Shown here one piece after another: positions 10,486 through 18,285 of a DNA stretch of 64,000 nucleotides. Both the position numbers and the translations under genes were made by a program. Under the pieces are notes generated by a model that was given only the letters and a program-made list of their open reading frames with translations, was not told the origin of the DNA and did no database searches. Origin of the DNA: Actinoallomurus purpureus (GTDB taxonomy: Bacteria > Actinomycetota > Actinomycetes > Streptosporangiales > Streptosporangiaceae); NCBI RefSeq assembly GCF_024055795.1, contig NZ_JAMXMY010000002.1, positions 1 to 64,000 of the forward strand. Direction: 5' to 3'. Positions within the stretch are counted from its first letter, which is position 1. Each line of letters opens with the position of its first letter.

Positions 10486-12777
10486 TCAGCGGGGACGCCA
10501 GAACGGCTTGCGGGCGGCCTTCTCGTCCACGAAGGCGGCGAGCTCGCGAAGCGTACGGTCCCACAGCTCGTCCAGCTCCCGGCCACGGGGGCCCGCCGGG
10601 TCGTCGCAGGTACGGAGCGCGGCGACGAGGTCGGTGAGCCCGCCGGGGACGAGCACCTCCAGGCGACTGCCCAGGTCGGCGAGGATCTGGCGGCGTTCGA
10701 GCTCCGAGGCCGGCCGGTCCGCGCGCAGGCGCCGCAGCTCCTCCGCGACCTGGGCTCGGGCGTCCACGGCCGTCGACGGCTCACGCCGGGGCATCCGCGT
10801 CCGGGCCGCGCTGAAGCCCCGCACGGGTCCGCCCGGGGCCGCGCCGCTCGGTGGCGGAGCGGCGGCCGGAGCGGGCGCGGGCGGCCCTCCGTACCCGCCA
10901 GGGGCGGCCGGAGCGCCGTACGAGCCCGGCGCGAAGGCGGCGGCCATGGCGACCGGCGCCGCCTCCCAGCCGGAGGGCGGCTCGACGGGCTGGATCACCT
11001 TGTGCGCCGGCGCGCTGTCGGCCGCGACGCGGGTGTCGACGGCCACGAAGGCGGTGAACCGGCAGAGCACGCCGTACCGCAGGGACGTGTCGACGATCCG
11101 CTCGATCTCCCGCTGCGGGTCGCCATCGCCCGCGATGTGCCGGTCCTCCAGCTCCCGGAGGTGGGCGCGGGCCCAGATCGCGGTGGCCGCCGGATCGTCG
11201 GTCTCCACGGGCTCCAGGCGGCGCTCCCAGGGTGCGCCGTCGGCCGCGACGCCGCGCAGGGTGACGGCTCCGGGCGCGGTGCACCGCCCGCGAACGACCA
11301 GGGGCACGCCGGGGAACAGGTCGCCCGGCCGCGCCGGCGTCAGGGTGTCCGGGACGGCCGAAGGCATCTCCAGGGACACGCCGGTCACGGCCGGGGTGGC
11401 GATGCGCCGGTGGACGTGGTCCATGACCTCGTCGAGACGGTCCTCCGACTCGACCAGTTCGCACCGGCCGGCGCCCGCGGCGGCGAGGCGGCCCAGGAAT
11501 CCGGCGTTGACCGCCCGGTCGATGCCGATGGTGTGGACGCGGAGGCCGTCGAGGGACAGCCGCCCGAGGACCTGGTCCTCGTTTCCGACCTGGCCGTCGG
11601 TGACCAGGACGATGATCCGGTCGCGGCCGGCGTCACCGGACAGGAGCGCGACCGCCTCCTCCAAAGGGCGCAGGATCTCGGTGCCGCCGCGCGCATCGAG
11701 CCGGGCCAGGTGCTCGACGGCGCGGTACCGGTTGCGGTCCGTCGCGGCGGACAGCCCCTCGGGAAGGGCCCACTCGATCTCGTGGTCGAAGGACAGCACG
11801 GCGAACCGGTCGCCGCCATCCGGGGTTCCGCCGCGCAGGGTGTCGACGATGCGGGCGGCGGCGCGGCGCGCGGCCACCATCTTCCAGCCGCCCATGCTGC
11901 CGGAGCGGTCGAGAAGGATGACGACGTCGCGTGGGCGCGGCGCGGCCGGGCCCGCGGGCGGCAGCACCGTCACGGTGAACGTCTCGCCGGACACCGCGCA
12001 CGAGGCGCCGGCGGCGTACCGCAGCCGCAGGACGAAGTCGCGGTCGAGCCGCTCGCCCGGCTCCAGCCGCAGGGTGCGGCCGTCGGTGGTCACCGTGTGC
12101 AGGCTGGACCGTACGCCGTCGAGGGCGAGCCCGGCCGGGTCGACGTCCACGGACAGCTCGAGCCGCACCGGGTCGGGAAAGCCGGGCAGCAGCACCGGCG
12201 GGCTGATGCGGGACGCGTCGGGCACCGCGTCGGTGTCGGATCGCGTGCCGGAGCCGGCGGACGGGCCGTCCAGCGGCGCGCCGGGGATGTAACGGGGCGC
12301 GACGACGAGGGGGAACCGCAGCGTGGCCTCCCCGTCCTCGTACGGCAGGGGCTGGCTGAGCGTGAGGCGTACGGTCACGCGCTCGCCCGGCAGGATGTTG
12401 CCGACGCTCATGGTGAACACGTCGGGCCGCTCCTCCTCGGCCAGCGCCGCCCGCTGTCCGGCCGCGAGCGCCGCCGCGTAGTCCTCGCGGGCCTGGCCGC
12501 GCTCCTTCAGCACGCCCTCGACGACGCGGTCGGCGGCCTCCATGCGCATTTCGGTGACGGCGGCGCGGTCGGGCAGCGGGAAGACGTAGGTCGCCTCCAG
12601 CGGGACGTCGAAGGGGTTCTGGAACCCCTGGGTCATCGTGACGCGGGCGGACAGGCCGGTGACCGCCGCCCGTACGTCGACCGACTCGAGGGGCAGGTTG
12701 CCGCGTTCGGTGCGCAGGGCGCCCAGCCCGGCCTCCGGCATCGGCTCCACATCGCCGGACAGCGTTTCGATCTTCAC
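10486..12777 (-). CDS. VIT- and von Willebrand A-domain protein
   Basis: 763 residues without signal peptide. The N-terminal VIT domain (about 1-150) is marked by GFQNPFDVPLEATYVFPLPDRAAV and GERVTVRL. A VWA domain follows, with a complete MIDAS start DRSGS near residue 289 and the strand VTDGQVGN. The C-terminal third is Gly/Pro/Ala-rich, then basic with a predicted helical LEELRRLRADRP region. Inter-alpha-trypsin-inhibitor-like VIT/VWA proteins bind partner proteins through a metal. The GTG start overlaps the stop of the MerR-like gene by four bases, so the two are translationally coupled. Confidence 0.82.
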   Translation of the reverse strand: MKIETLSGDVEPMPEAGLGALRTERGNLPLESVDVRAAVTGLSARVTMTQGFQNPFDVPLEATYVFPLPDRAAVTEMRMEAADRVVEGVLKERGQAREDYAAALAAGQRAALAEEERPDVFTMSVGNILPGERVTVRLTLSQPLPYEDGEATLRFPLVVAPRYIPGAPLDGPSAGSGTRSDTDAVPDASRISPPVLLPGFPDPVRLELSVDVDPAGLALDGVRSSLHTVTTDGRTLRLEPGERLDRDFVLRLRYAAGASCAVSGETFTVTVLPPAGPAAPRPRDVVILLDRSGSMGGWKMVAARRAAARIVDTLRGGTPDGGDRFAVLSFDHEIEWALPEGLSAATDRNRYRAVEHLARLDARGGTEILRPLEEAVALLSGDAGRDRIIVLVTDGQVGNEDQVLGRLSLDGLRVHTIGIDRAVNAGFLGRLAAAGAGRCELVESEDRLDEVMDHVHRRIATPAVTGVSLEMPSAVPDTLTPARPGDLFPGVPLVVRGRCTAPGAVTLRGVAADGAPWERRLEPVETDDPAATAIWARAHLRELEDRHIAGDGDPQREIERIVDTSLRYGVLCRFTAFVAVDTRVAADSAPAHKVIQPVEPPSGWEAAPVAMAAAFAPGSYGAPAAPGGYGGPPAPAPAAAPPPSGAAPGGPVRGFSAARTRMPRREPSTAVDARAQVAEELRRLRADRPASELERRQILADLGSRLEVLVPGGLTDLVAALRTCDDPAGPRGRELDELWDRTLRELAAFVDEKAARKPFWRPR

Positions 12778-13562
12778 AGGAGGCCCCTTTCGGTGAGCAG
12801 GTCGAGCAGGGGAGCCGCGGCGGCCACGATGGCGGCGGCGTCGTCGGAGGACGGGGACGAGTCGAGGAGCAGCGTCACGCCGGGAGCCAGCCGGACTCCG
12901 CGGACGAGCAGGTCGTCTTCCCTCGTATGGGACATGCCAGGAGCGGACCCGGCCGCCGGCCGCCTGAGCGGAGACGCCGGCGGCTCGGGCTGGAACGCCG
13001 GCCGCTCGGGCTGGAACGCCGGCCGCTCGGGCTGGAACGCCGGGCGCCCGGGTGGGGGCGCCGGGCGCTCGGCCCAGAACCGGCGGGCGCCCGGGACCGC
13101 GCGGCCTCTGCCGGCATCCCGGGAGGGAAGGACCGCGCCGGGCTCCGATTCTGAGGGAAACGTGCCGGGCTCCGGGGCCGAGTGGATCGCGCCGGGCTCC
13201 GTGGTCGCCTCTCCCGAGCTCGCCGGCACCGCGTCGAAGGCGTCGAGGGTGTCGAGCCGGGCGATCCGCCGCAGCGTCGCGTCGGTGGCGCCGGTCAGCT
13301 CGGCCTGGATGTCGGCGAGGGAGCGGCCCTCCGCCTGGCGGCGCTTGACGGCCACGAGCTGCAGCAGGTGCCGCGGGCCGTACACGGCGACGCGACCGCG
13401 CCGGCTCAGCGGCGGGTCGACCAGGCCGATCGTCACATACCACCGGATCGTGCGCTCGTTGGGCAGGTCACGGACCCGTCCGCCCGGCCGTGGCGAACGC
13501 CCGTCGGTCAGGGCGGAGGCGGCCAGGGCCGTCAGCTCCGCGAGCGTCCATGGTCCGTCCAT
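12774..13562 (-). CDS. MerR-like regulator with proline-rich repeat linker
   Basis: 262 residues. The N-terminal winged helix (about 30-90) reads LPNERTIRWYVTIGLVDPPL, then RRGRVAVYGPRHLLQLVAVKRRQAEG, which is MerR-type. The usual dimerisation coil is short (LADIQAELTG). Then comes a disordered Pro/Glu-rich linker with three 7-residue repeats and a compact C-terminal domain (VRGVRLAPGVTLLLDSS) of unknown ligand. It is coupled to the VIT/VWA gene and preceded by a palindrome that overlaps its promoter region, so it is probably autoregulated. GGAGG lies only one base from ATG 13562, which leaves the start slightly uncertain. Confidence 0.75.
   Translation of the reverse strand: MDGPWTLAELTALAASALTDGRSPRPGGRVRDLPNERTIRWYVTIGLVDPPLSRRGRVAVYGPRHLLQLVAVKRRQAEGRSLADIQAELTGATDATLRRIARLDTLDAFDAVPASSGEATTEPGAIHSAPEPGTFPSESEPGAVLPSRDAGRGRAVPGARRFWAERPAPPPGRPAFQPERPAFQPERPAFQPEPPASPLRRPAAGSAPGMSHTREDDLLVRGVRLAPGVTLLLDSSPSSDDAAAIVAAAAPLLDLLTERGLL
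12983..13045. repeat. three tandem 21-bp units inside the MerR-like gene
   Basis: Units at 12983-13003, 13004-13024 and 13025-13045 are identical but for one base in the last. On the minus strand they encode a repeated RPAFQPE heptad in the linker of the regulator. Linker length is likely to vary between strains. Confidence 0.85.
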
Positions 13563-13572
13563 GCCTCCACGA

Positions 13573-13597
13573 TGACACTGTAACTATTGCAGTGTCA
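13573..13597. promoter_or_regulatory. palindromic operator before the MerR-like gene
   Basis: TGACACTG and CAGTGTCA flank 9 bases; with one mismatch the arms extend to 11 bp around a 3-base centre. It begins 10 bases upstream of ATG 13562 and so covers the place where a promoter or transcript start must lie. The likeliest ligand is the adjacent MerR-like protein. Confidence 0.7.
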
Positions 13598-13620
13598 ATG
13601 ACGCTCGGGTCCGCACTTCG

Positions 13621-13657
13621 TCAAGCGGCTTGAACAGGCCGTTCAAGTGCCTTGAAC
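13621..13657. promoter_or_regulatory. array of four alternating CTTGAA half-sites
   Basis: TCAAG-N3-CTTGA (13621-13633) and TTCAAG-N3-CTTGAA (13642-13656) are two palindromes with centres 22 bases apart, two helical turns. The inner halves form a third palindrome, CTTGAAC-N5-GTTCAAG. The array lies 44-80 bases upstream of GTG 13701, a promoter position for the NERD gene, and 60-95 bases upstream of the divergent MerR-like gene. Confidence 0.65.
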
Positions 13658-13700
13658 CGCCGGCGCCTCGACAGCACCCTTTCCGATGAGGAGGAGTGCC

Positions 13701-14429
13701 GTGTCCGGACGAGGTGCGTCCATGGCCGGCGCGTCGGCGCGGGCCAGATACCGGGCCCTGCGGGCGCAGCAGCGACAGGAGCGAGCCGTCGCCCGGCTCG
13801 TCGTCTCCGGTGTCGCCGGATCCATGGCCGCAGGGCTGCTCGGCTGGCTGCCCGGGGTGGCGGTCGGTGTGGGCCTGCTGCTCGCGCACCTTCTGTACTT
13901 CCGCGTCCGGCCCTGCGCGCTGACCGCATGGCGGCGGGGCGCGGCCGCCGAGCGGCGGACGGGCCGCCGGCTGTCCCGGCTGGACCCGGCGTACTTCCAC
14001 GTCCTGCACGACCGGGCGCTTCCCGGCGGTCTCCGGGTGAATCTGGATCACCTGGTCGTCGGCCATACCGGCGTGTACGCGATCTCCTCGCGACGGTGGC
14101 CGCCGCTGACCCGGTTGCGGGCGGACGGCCGGCTGTGGGCCGGGCCGCGGCGGCTGACGCGCCTTCCCGTCCGGGCCCGCCGGGCCGCCTCGGTGGTCGC
14201 GGACCGCATCGCCGCCGAGACCGGTCGCGAGGTCGAGGTGTCTCCGGTGATCGCCGTGCACGGTGGTCGGCTGCCGCGCGGCGGGATCCTGTTCGACGGG
14301 GTGCTCCTGCACCGGGCCGAGCGCGTGAACCGGCTCATCGAGCGGCAACCGGTGCTGTTCACCACCGCCGAAGTGGCGGCGATCGCCGCCGCCGCAGAAC
14401 GCATCCTCCCCCCGATGATCGACATATGA
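13701..14429 (+). CDS. NERD-domain (nuclease-related) membrane-associated protein
   Basis: 242 residues. A basic N-terminus is followed by a hydrophobic hairpin (about residues 34-66, SGVAGSMAAGLLGWLPGVAVGVGLLLAHLL, as two passes). The NERD domain covers the rest, with AERRTGRRLSRLDPAYFHVLHDRALPG, VNLDHLVVGHTGVYAI and a late VIAVHGG strand. NERD proteins are inferred nucleases related to restriction enzymes; the function is not established. The usual catalytic D-xn-E/QxK is only partly visible (Asp in NLDHLVVG), so activity is doubtful. GTG 13701 is taken because AGGAGG precedes it by 6 bases. Confidence 0.72.
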   Translation: MSGRGASMAGASARARYRALRAQQRQERAVARLVVSGVAGSMAAGLLGWLPGVAVGVGLLLAHLLYFRVRPCALTAWRRGAAAERRTGRRLSRLDPAYFHVLHDRALPGGLRVNLDHLVVGHTGVYAISSRRWPPLTRLRADGRLWAGPRRLTRLPVRARRAASVVADRIAAETGREVEVSPVIAVHGGRLPRGGILFDGVLLHRAERVNRLIERQPVLFTTAEVAAIAAAAERILPPMIDI

Positions 14430-14507
14430 CGAAAAACCGGCACGCTTCGTGACGGATTAGTACGCTCAGCGCGACAGCCGAAGATTTTTCACAGCCGGGG
14501 AGATCGC

Positions 14508-15569
14508 ATGGAGGGTCGCATCGTGGTCTTCGGCGCGACCGGCTACACCGGCAGGCTGACCGCGCGCACCCTGGTCGCCCAGGGGGTACGGCCCGTCCTC
14601 GCCGGGCGGAACGCCGAGGCCCTCGCCGCGCTCGCCGACGAACTGGGCGGCCTCGACACCGCGTACGCGGACGCCACCGAGCCGCGGACGGTCCGCGCCC
14701 TCGTCGAACGCGACGATGTGCTCGTCACGACGGTCGGCCCGTTCCTCCGGTACGGCCAGTCGGCCCTCGCCGCGGCGGTCGACGCCGGTGCGCACTACCT
14801 CGACACGGCGGGGGAGTCGCTGTTCGTGCGCGAGGTGTTCGAGGGGTACGGCGTCAAGGCGAGCTCCGCCCTTCTCCCCGCCTTCGGCTACGACTACGTG
14901 CCCGGGAACCTGGCCGGGGCCCTCGCCCTCGACCGGGTCGGCGAGGACGCCGTACGGGTCGACGTCGGCTACTTCGTCGGCGGCGGCTCCCTCGTGCGCG
15001 GGCTGTCCGGCGGAACCCTCGACTCGGCGTCCGGCCTGCTGGCCACGCGCATGTACACCTACCAGGACGGCGTCGTCGAGGAACCACGCTCCCGGGTACG
15101 GGACTTCGAGATGGCCGGCCGGTCGCGGATGGGGGTGTCCATCGGGGCGTCCGAGCACTTCACGCTGCCGGCGTCCTATCCCGGGCTGCGTGAGGTCAAC
15201 GTCTACCTCGGCTGGTTCGGCGCGGCGACCCGGGCCGCCGCCCGGCTGCCGCGCGGCCGGGCCGCCGTCGCCGCGATCCGTGTGTGCGGTGGAGGGCTGG
15301 CCCGCCTGGCCCGCCGACGGGCCGGCAAGGGCACGCTGACGTCGCGGATCGTGGCGGCAGCCTACGACGCGGACGACGCCCTGCTGACCGAGGTCCACCT
15401 GTCGGGCGGCGATCCGTACGATTTCACGGCCGGAATTCTCGCGTGGGGTGCCCGCCAAGCCGCCGGTGGAATGACGGAAACGGGGGCGCTCGGGCCGGTT
15501 GCGGCTTTTGGGTTGTCCGAACTGGAAGCGGGCTGTGCCACGGCGGGAATAGCGCGCGTCACGGGCTGA
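14508..15569 (+). CDS. saccharopine dehydrogenase-like NADP-binding protein
   Basis: 353 residues. The N-terminus IVVFGATGYTGRLTARTL is a Rossmann GxxGxxG dinucleotide site, followed by [27 protein letters not shown] and DTAGESLFVRE, as in the saccharopine dehydrogenase/trans-acting enoyl reductase family. The C-terminal half is a substrate domain ending in a hydrophobic helix region. Actinobacterial members often act in lipid or polyketide reduction, but many have no known substrate. ATG 14508 follows GGGGAG. Confidence 0.75.
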   Translation: MEGRIVVFGATGYTGRLTARTLVAQGVRPVLAGRNAEALAALADELGGLDTAYADATEPRTVRALVERDDVLVTTVGPFLRYGQSALAAAVDAGAHYLDTAGESLFVREVFEGYGVKASSALLPAFGYDYVPGNLAGALALDRVGEDAVRVDVGYFVGGGSLVRGLSGGTLDSASGLLATRMYTYQDGVVEEPRSRVRDFEMAGRSRMGVSIGASEHFTLPASYPGLREVNVYLGWFGAATRAAARLPRGRAAVAAIRVCGGGLARLARRRAGKGTLTSRIVAAAYDADDALLTEVHLSGGDPYDFTAGILAWGARQAAGGMTETGALGPVAAFGLSELEAGCATAGIARVTG

Positions 15570-15801
15570 GGAATCGGCCGCGGGATGCGGGTCGGATCCA
15601 TGCGAGCTCGCCACGCTGCCGACCTGCGACAAGACGATTTAGCGCGCAGTTCCCGGTAAATCTCGATAATCGGTTTAAATGCCATCGAATCGGCCTATTA
15701 GTCATCAGTCTGGAGATCGTTTATCCGGCGCGCCAAATTATCTACGCAAGGCTCGCTGGAAACAGTTGAATGCGAGGCGGAAAAGGCTTTACCTTCGCGC
15801 C

Positions 15802-17469
15802 ATGGAAGACCGCCTCCTGGTCGGTGGCCTGCGGTCGGGCGATCCCGGCGCGATCGGCGCGGTGTACGACGCGTACGCCGATCGTCTCTACGACTATTGC
15901 TGGTTCCAGCTGCGCAACCGTGAGACGGCGCAGCTGGCCCTGCGCGACGCGCTCCTCGGCGCCGAGGCCCACATCGGTGAGCTGCGCGCCCCTGAGCGGT
16001 TCGGGCTCTGGCTGTACGCCCTGACGCGGATCGAGTGCCGCCGCAGGCGGCCTCCGGGGGTGCTGCACCCCGACCTGGCCGTCGCCCGGCACGACCAGGA
16101 CGACGTCGACCTGCGCGTGATCGCCTGGCGCGCGGTCACCGGGCTGCCGGCGCTCAGCCAGGAGCTCCTCGACCTGCGCCACCGGCACGCCCTCACCCCC
16201 GCCCACATCGCCGGTGTCGTCGGGCTGCCGGCCCGCGAGGTCACCGACCTCCTCCACCAGGCGAGCGCCCTGCTGGAGGCGGCCGTGCTCGCGGAGATCC
16301 TCGCCCACGACGACCCGTTCGAGTGCGACGGGCGGGCGGCGATCCTGCGTAACCGCTGCGGGGAGCTCGGCGACGACCTGCGTGAGGCACTGGTGTGCCA
16401 CGGTATGGAGTGCGGAGTCTGCGCCGCCCACCTGCCGCGCACGATCTCCACCGCGAAGGTCTGCGCGCTGCTGCCCCACGCCACGCCGCCCGACTCCCTG
16501 CGGCAGCAGGTCACCAGTTGCTTCACGGACCCGCGGCTGGCCGGCTACCGGCTGTTCGCCGCCGCCCGACTGCGCGGCTTCGGGGCCCGCGGATTCCCCG
16601 CGCAGCAGGGGCCCGGGCGCTCGCGCACGCCCGCCCGTGACTCGCGCTGGCCGCGCGGGCTGATCGCGGTGACCGGCGCGGTGTTCACCGCGGTCAGCGC
16701 CGTGACGGTCTGCCAGTGGCTCAGCCAGGACACCCACCGCACCCACGTCGCCGGCGGTACGGTCCCCGCGCCCCGCGCGCGCGTGCCCAGTCCCGGCCTG
16801 ATCGGCGCGCCGGCGGTCGGACGGCCGGTGTCGGCGACGTTCCCGCTCGGCCCTCGCGACCGGGCCGTGGCGCCGAGCGCGCTGGACGGGGCGCGGCCGA
16901 AGGCCCTCGATCCCGCCCACGGCGACGGACGGCTCGACGTCGCGCCCGGCCGACTCGTGCTCGGCCCCGGCGACAGCGGCACCATCACCCTCCGCGCGGT
17001 CGGCGGGCCGGTCCGATGGCAGGCCGCGGTGACGGGCGCGGCGACCGTCAGCCCCGCCGGTGGATCGCTCGACCGCGGAGAGACGGCCACGGTGTCCGTC
17101 CAGGCCCCGGACGACGGCCCGGGCGGCGCCGTCATCGTCTTCTGGCCTACCGGCGCGCGCGTGGCGGTCGACTGGAGCGGCCCGGCGTCCCGCCCGCCGC
17201 ATTCGTCCCCGCCGCCCACCGGCACGCCGCCCACCGACACGCCGCCCGCGTCACCGCCGACCTCCACGCCTGCGCCCCCGCCCTCTGCGCCCCCGCCCTC
17301 TGCGCCTGCGCCCCCGCCCTCGACCCGGCCGCCCCTGAGCCGGTCGCCCGAGCCCCCGTCGACCACCCCGCCCTCCGCCCACTCCGACCCACCGGAGCCG
17401 CGGCCCGTCCCAGAAGGACATCCCGGCCCGGCCCGGCACCCGGCCCCGTCGGCCGAGGGCACCGGCTGA
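15802..17469 (+). CDS. ECF sigma factor fused to anti-sigma-like, membrane and extracytoplasmic domains
   Basis: 555 residues in one chain. Sigma region 2 spans about 11-80 (YDAYADRLYDYCW, then RFGLWLYALTRIECRRR) and region 4 about 109-167 (ALTPAHIAGVVGLPAREVTDLL helix-turn-helix). Next is Cys175-x24-His200-x3-Cys204-x2-Cys207, the spacing of zinc-anti-sigma proteins, followed by an LPHATPPDSLRQQV segment typical of anti-sigma C-terminal linkers. One membrane helix (285-306), a beta-rich BACON/Ig-like domain (377-459) and a Pro-rich tail (462-555) lie outside. Inference: a self-inhibited, membrane-tethered sigma factor sensing an envelope signal. ATG 15802 is where homology begins; no ribosome site is seen. 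It overlaps the next gene by one base. Confidence 0.82.
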   Translation: MEDRLLVGGLRSGDPGAIGAVYDAYADRLYDYCWFQLRNRETAQLALRDALLGAEAHIGELRAPERFGLWLYALTRIECRRRRPPGVLHPDLAVARHDQDDVDLRVIAWRAVTGLPALSQELLDLRHRHALTPAHIAGVVGLPAREVTDLLHQASALLEAAVLAEILAHDDPFECDGRAAILRNRCGELGDDLREALVCHGMECGVCAAHLPRTISTAKVCALLPHATPPDSLRQQVTSCFTDPRLAGYRLFAAARLRGFGARGFPAQQGPGRSRTPARDSRWPRGLIAVTGAVFTAVSAVTVCQWLSQDTHRTHVAGGTVPAPRARVPSPGLIGAPAVGRPVSATFPLGPRDRAVAPSALDGARPKALDPAHGDGRLDVAPGRLVLGPGDSGTITLRAVGGPVRWQAAVTGAATVSPAGGSLDRGETATVSVQAPDDGPGGAVIVFWPTGARVAVDWSGPASRPPHSSPPPTGTPPTDTPPASPPTSTPAPPPSAPPPSAPAPPPSTRPPLSRSPEPPSTTPPSAHSDPPEPRPVPEGHPGPARHPAPSAEGTG

Positions 17470-18125
17470 TGCCGGCGTTCACGGTGCGCCCCGGCGATCT
17501 GCGCGGCGACGTGGTCGCTCCGCTCGCGGTCGCTCCCCGGCTGGTCGACATGGTCGAGCGGATCCAGCGGGCCCCGTGGCCGCAGTGGCTAGAGCCCGGT
17601 GTCCGGATGCGCCGCGAGGTGGCCGAGCTGTGCCGGCTCCAGGCGGCGCGCGGGCTGACGGTCCTGGCCTGGCTCGCCGAGGGCGACGCCCCGGGCGACA
17701 TCGACTGGCTGCTCGACACCCATCGGCTCACGGGCCGGCGGCAGGAGCGGATGTACGGCGCGGCCGAAGGGCTCGCCGACCCGGTCCGCGAGCTCGTCGT
17801 CGCCAACTGGACCTGGGTGCTGTCCACCACCCACGGCGGCCGGGTGACCGCTCCGTTCTTCGCCAGCCGCGCCTATCCGGACGACGGGTACGCCGCCGCG
17901 CACGCGACCGTCACGCTGCTGCAGCTGTGGGACCGCGTCCCCGAGGTGCGCCAGGCGCTCGCCGTGGCGTGGGCCGCGACGCGCACCCCGGCCGACTGGT
18001 GCAAGGCGGCCGAGCTGAGGGCCGGACACGGAGGCGAAGTGCCGATCTTCACCTATCCGCGGGGACCGCTGCCGCCGAAGTCCGCGGTGCGGCCGTGGAT
18101 CGGCAGACTCCTGCGCTGCGCCTGA
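17469..18125 (+). CDS. hypothetical protein coupled to the membrane sigma factor
   Basis: 218 residues, soluble, no signal peptide, rich in Trp, Arg and Ala. The start ATG shares one base with the sigma gene stop (TGATG), so translation is coupled. Segments such as RLVDMVERIQRAPWPQWLEPG and PVRELVVANWTWVLSTTHGGRVTAPFFA match no family I know. Its tight coupling makes it a candidate partner or target of the sigma protein; that is inference from position. Confidence 0.65.
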   Translation: MPAFTVRPGDLRGDVVAPLAVAPRLVDMVERIQRAPWPQWLEPGVRMRREVAELCRLQAARGLTVLAWLAEGDAPGDIDWLLDTHRLTGRRQERMYGAAEGLADPVRELVVANWTWVLSTTHGGRVTAPFFASRAYPDDGYAAAHATVTLLQLWDRVPEVRQALAVAWAATRTPADWCKAAELRAGHGGEVPIFTYPRGPLPPKSAVRPWIGRLLRCA

Positions 18126-18200
18126 CCACCGCCCGCCGCTCGCCTTCCTGCGGGAACCCAAGTCTGACCGGCCCCCGCCGCTCGCCTTCCTGAGGGAACC
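18122..18200. repeat. 42-bp-period imperfect tandem repeat
   Basis: Two 37-base copies (18122-18158 and 18164-18200) differ at four positions. The first contains the stop codon of the preceding gene. Each carries TTCC-N4-GGAA and the shared core CGCCGCTCGCCTTCCTG. It looks like a local duplication of the 3' end. Confidence 0.8.
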
Positions 18201-18240
18201 ACGACGGTGACGGGTGTTTCTCTTGTGACTGATGGGGCTA

Positions 18241-18262
18241 CGTGAGTGACAGATCACTCGCG
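18241..18262. promoter_or_regulatory. stem-loop/palindrome upstream of the NlpC/P60 gene
   Basis: GAGTGA-CAGA-TCACTC is a perfect 6-bp arm palindrome that extends to 9 bp with one G-T pair. It lies 24 bases upstream of the start and could be an operator or a leader hairpin. Confidence 0.45.
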
Positions 18263-18285
18263 AGGAGCCGGTCCGAGGGGGCACT

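Noticed and set aside
12983-13045. CRISPR array
   Set aside because: The repeats are contiguous, have no spacers, and encode a protein linker.
10486-13443. A 985-residue fusion of the MerR-like linker region and the VIT/VWA protein
   Set aside because: The upstream part is out of frame with the MerR-like gene; a GTG with ribosome site at 12777 explains the start.
18130-18262. ydaO-type (c-di-AMP) riboswitch before the NlpC/P60 gene, suggested by two GGGAACC motifs
   Set aside because: The GGGAACC motifs belong to a tandem repeat, and the other conserved ydaO loops and closing stems are not present.
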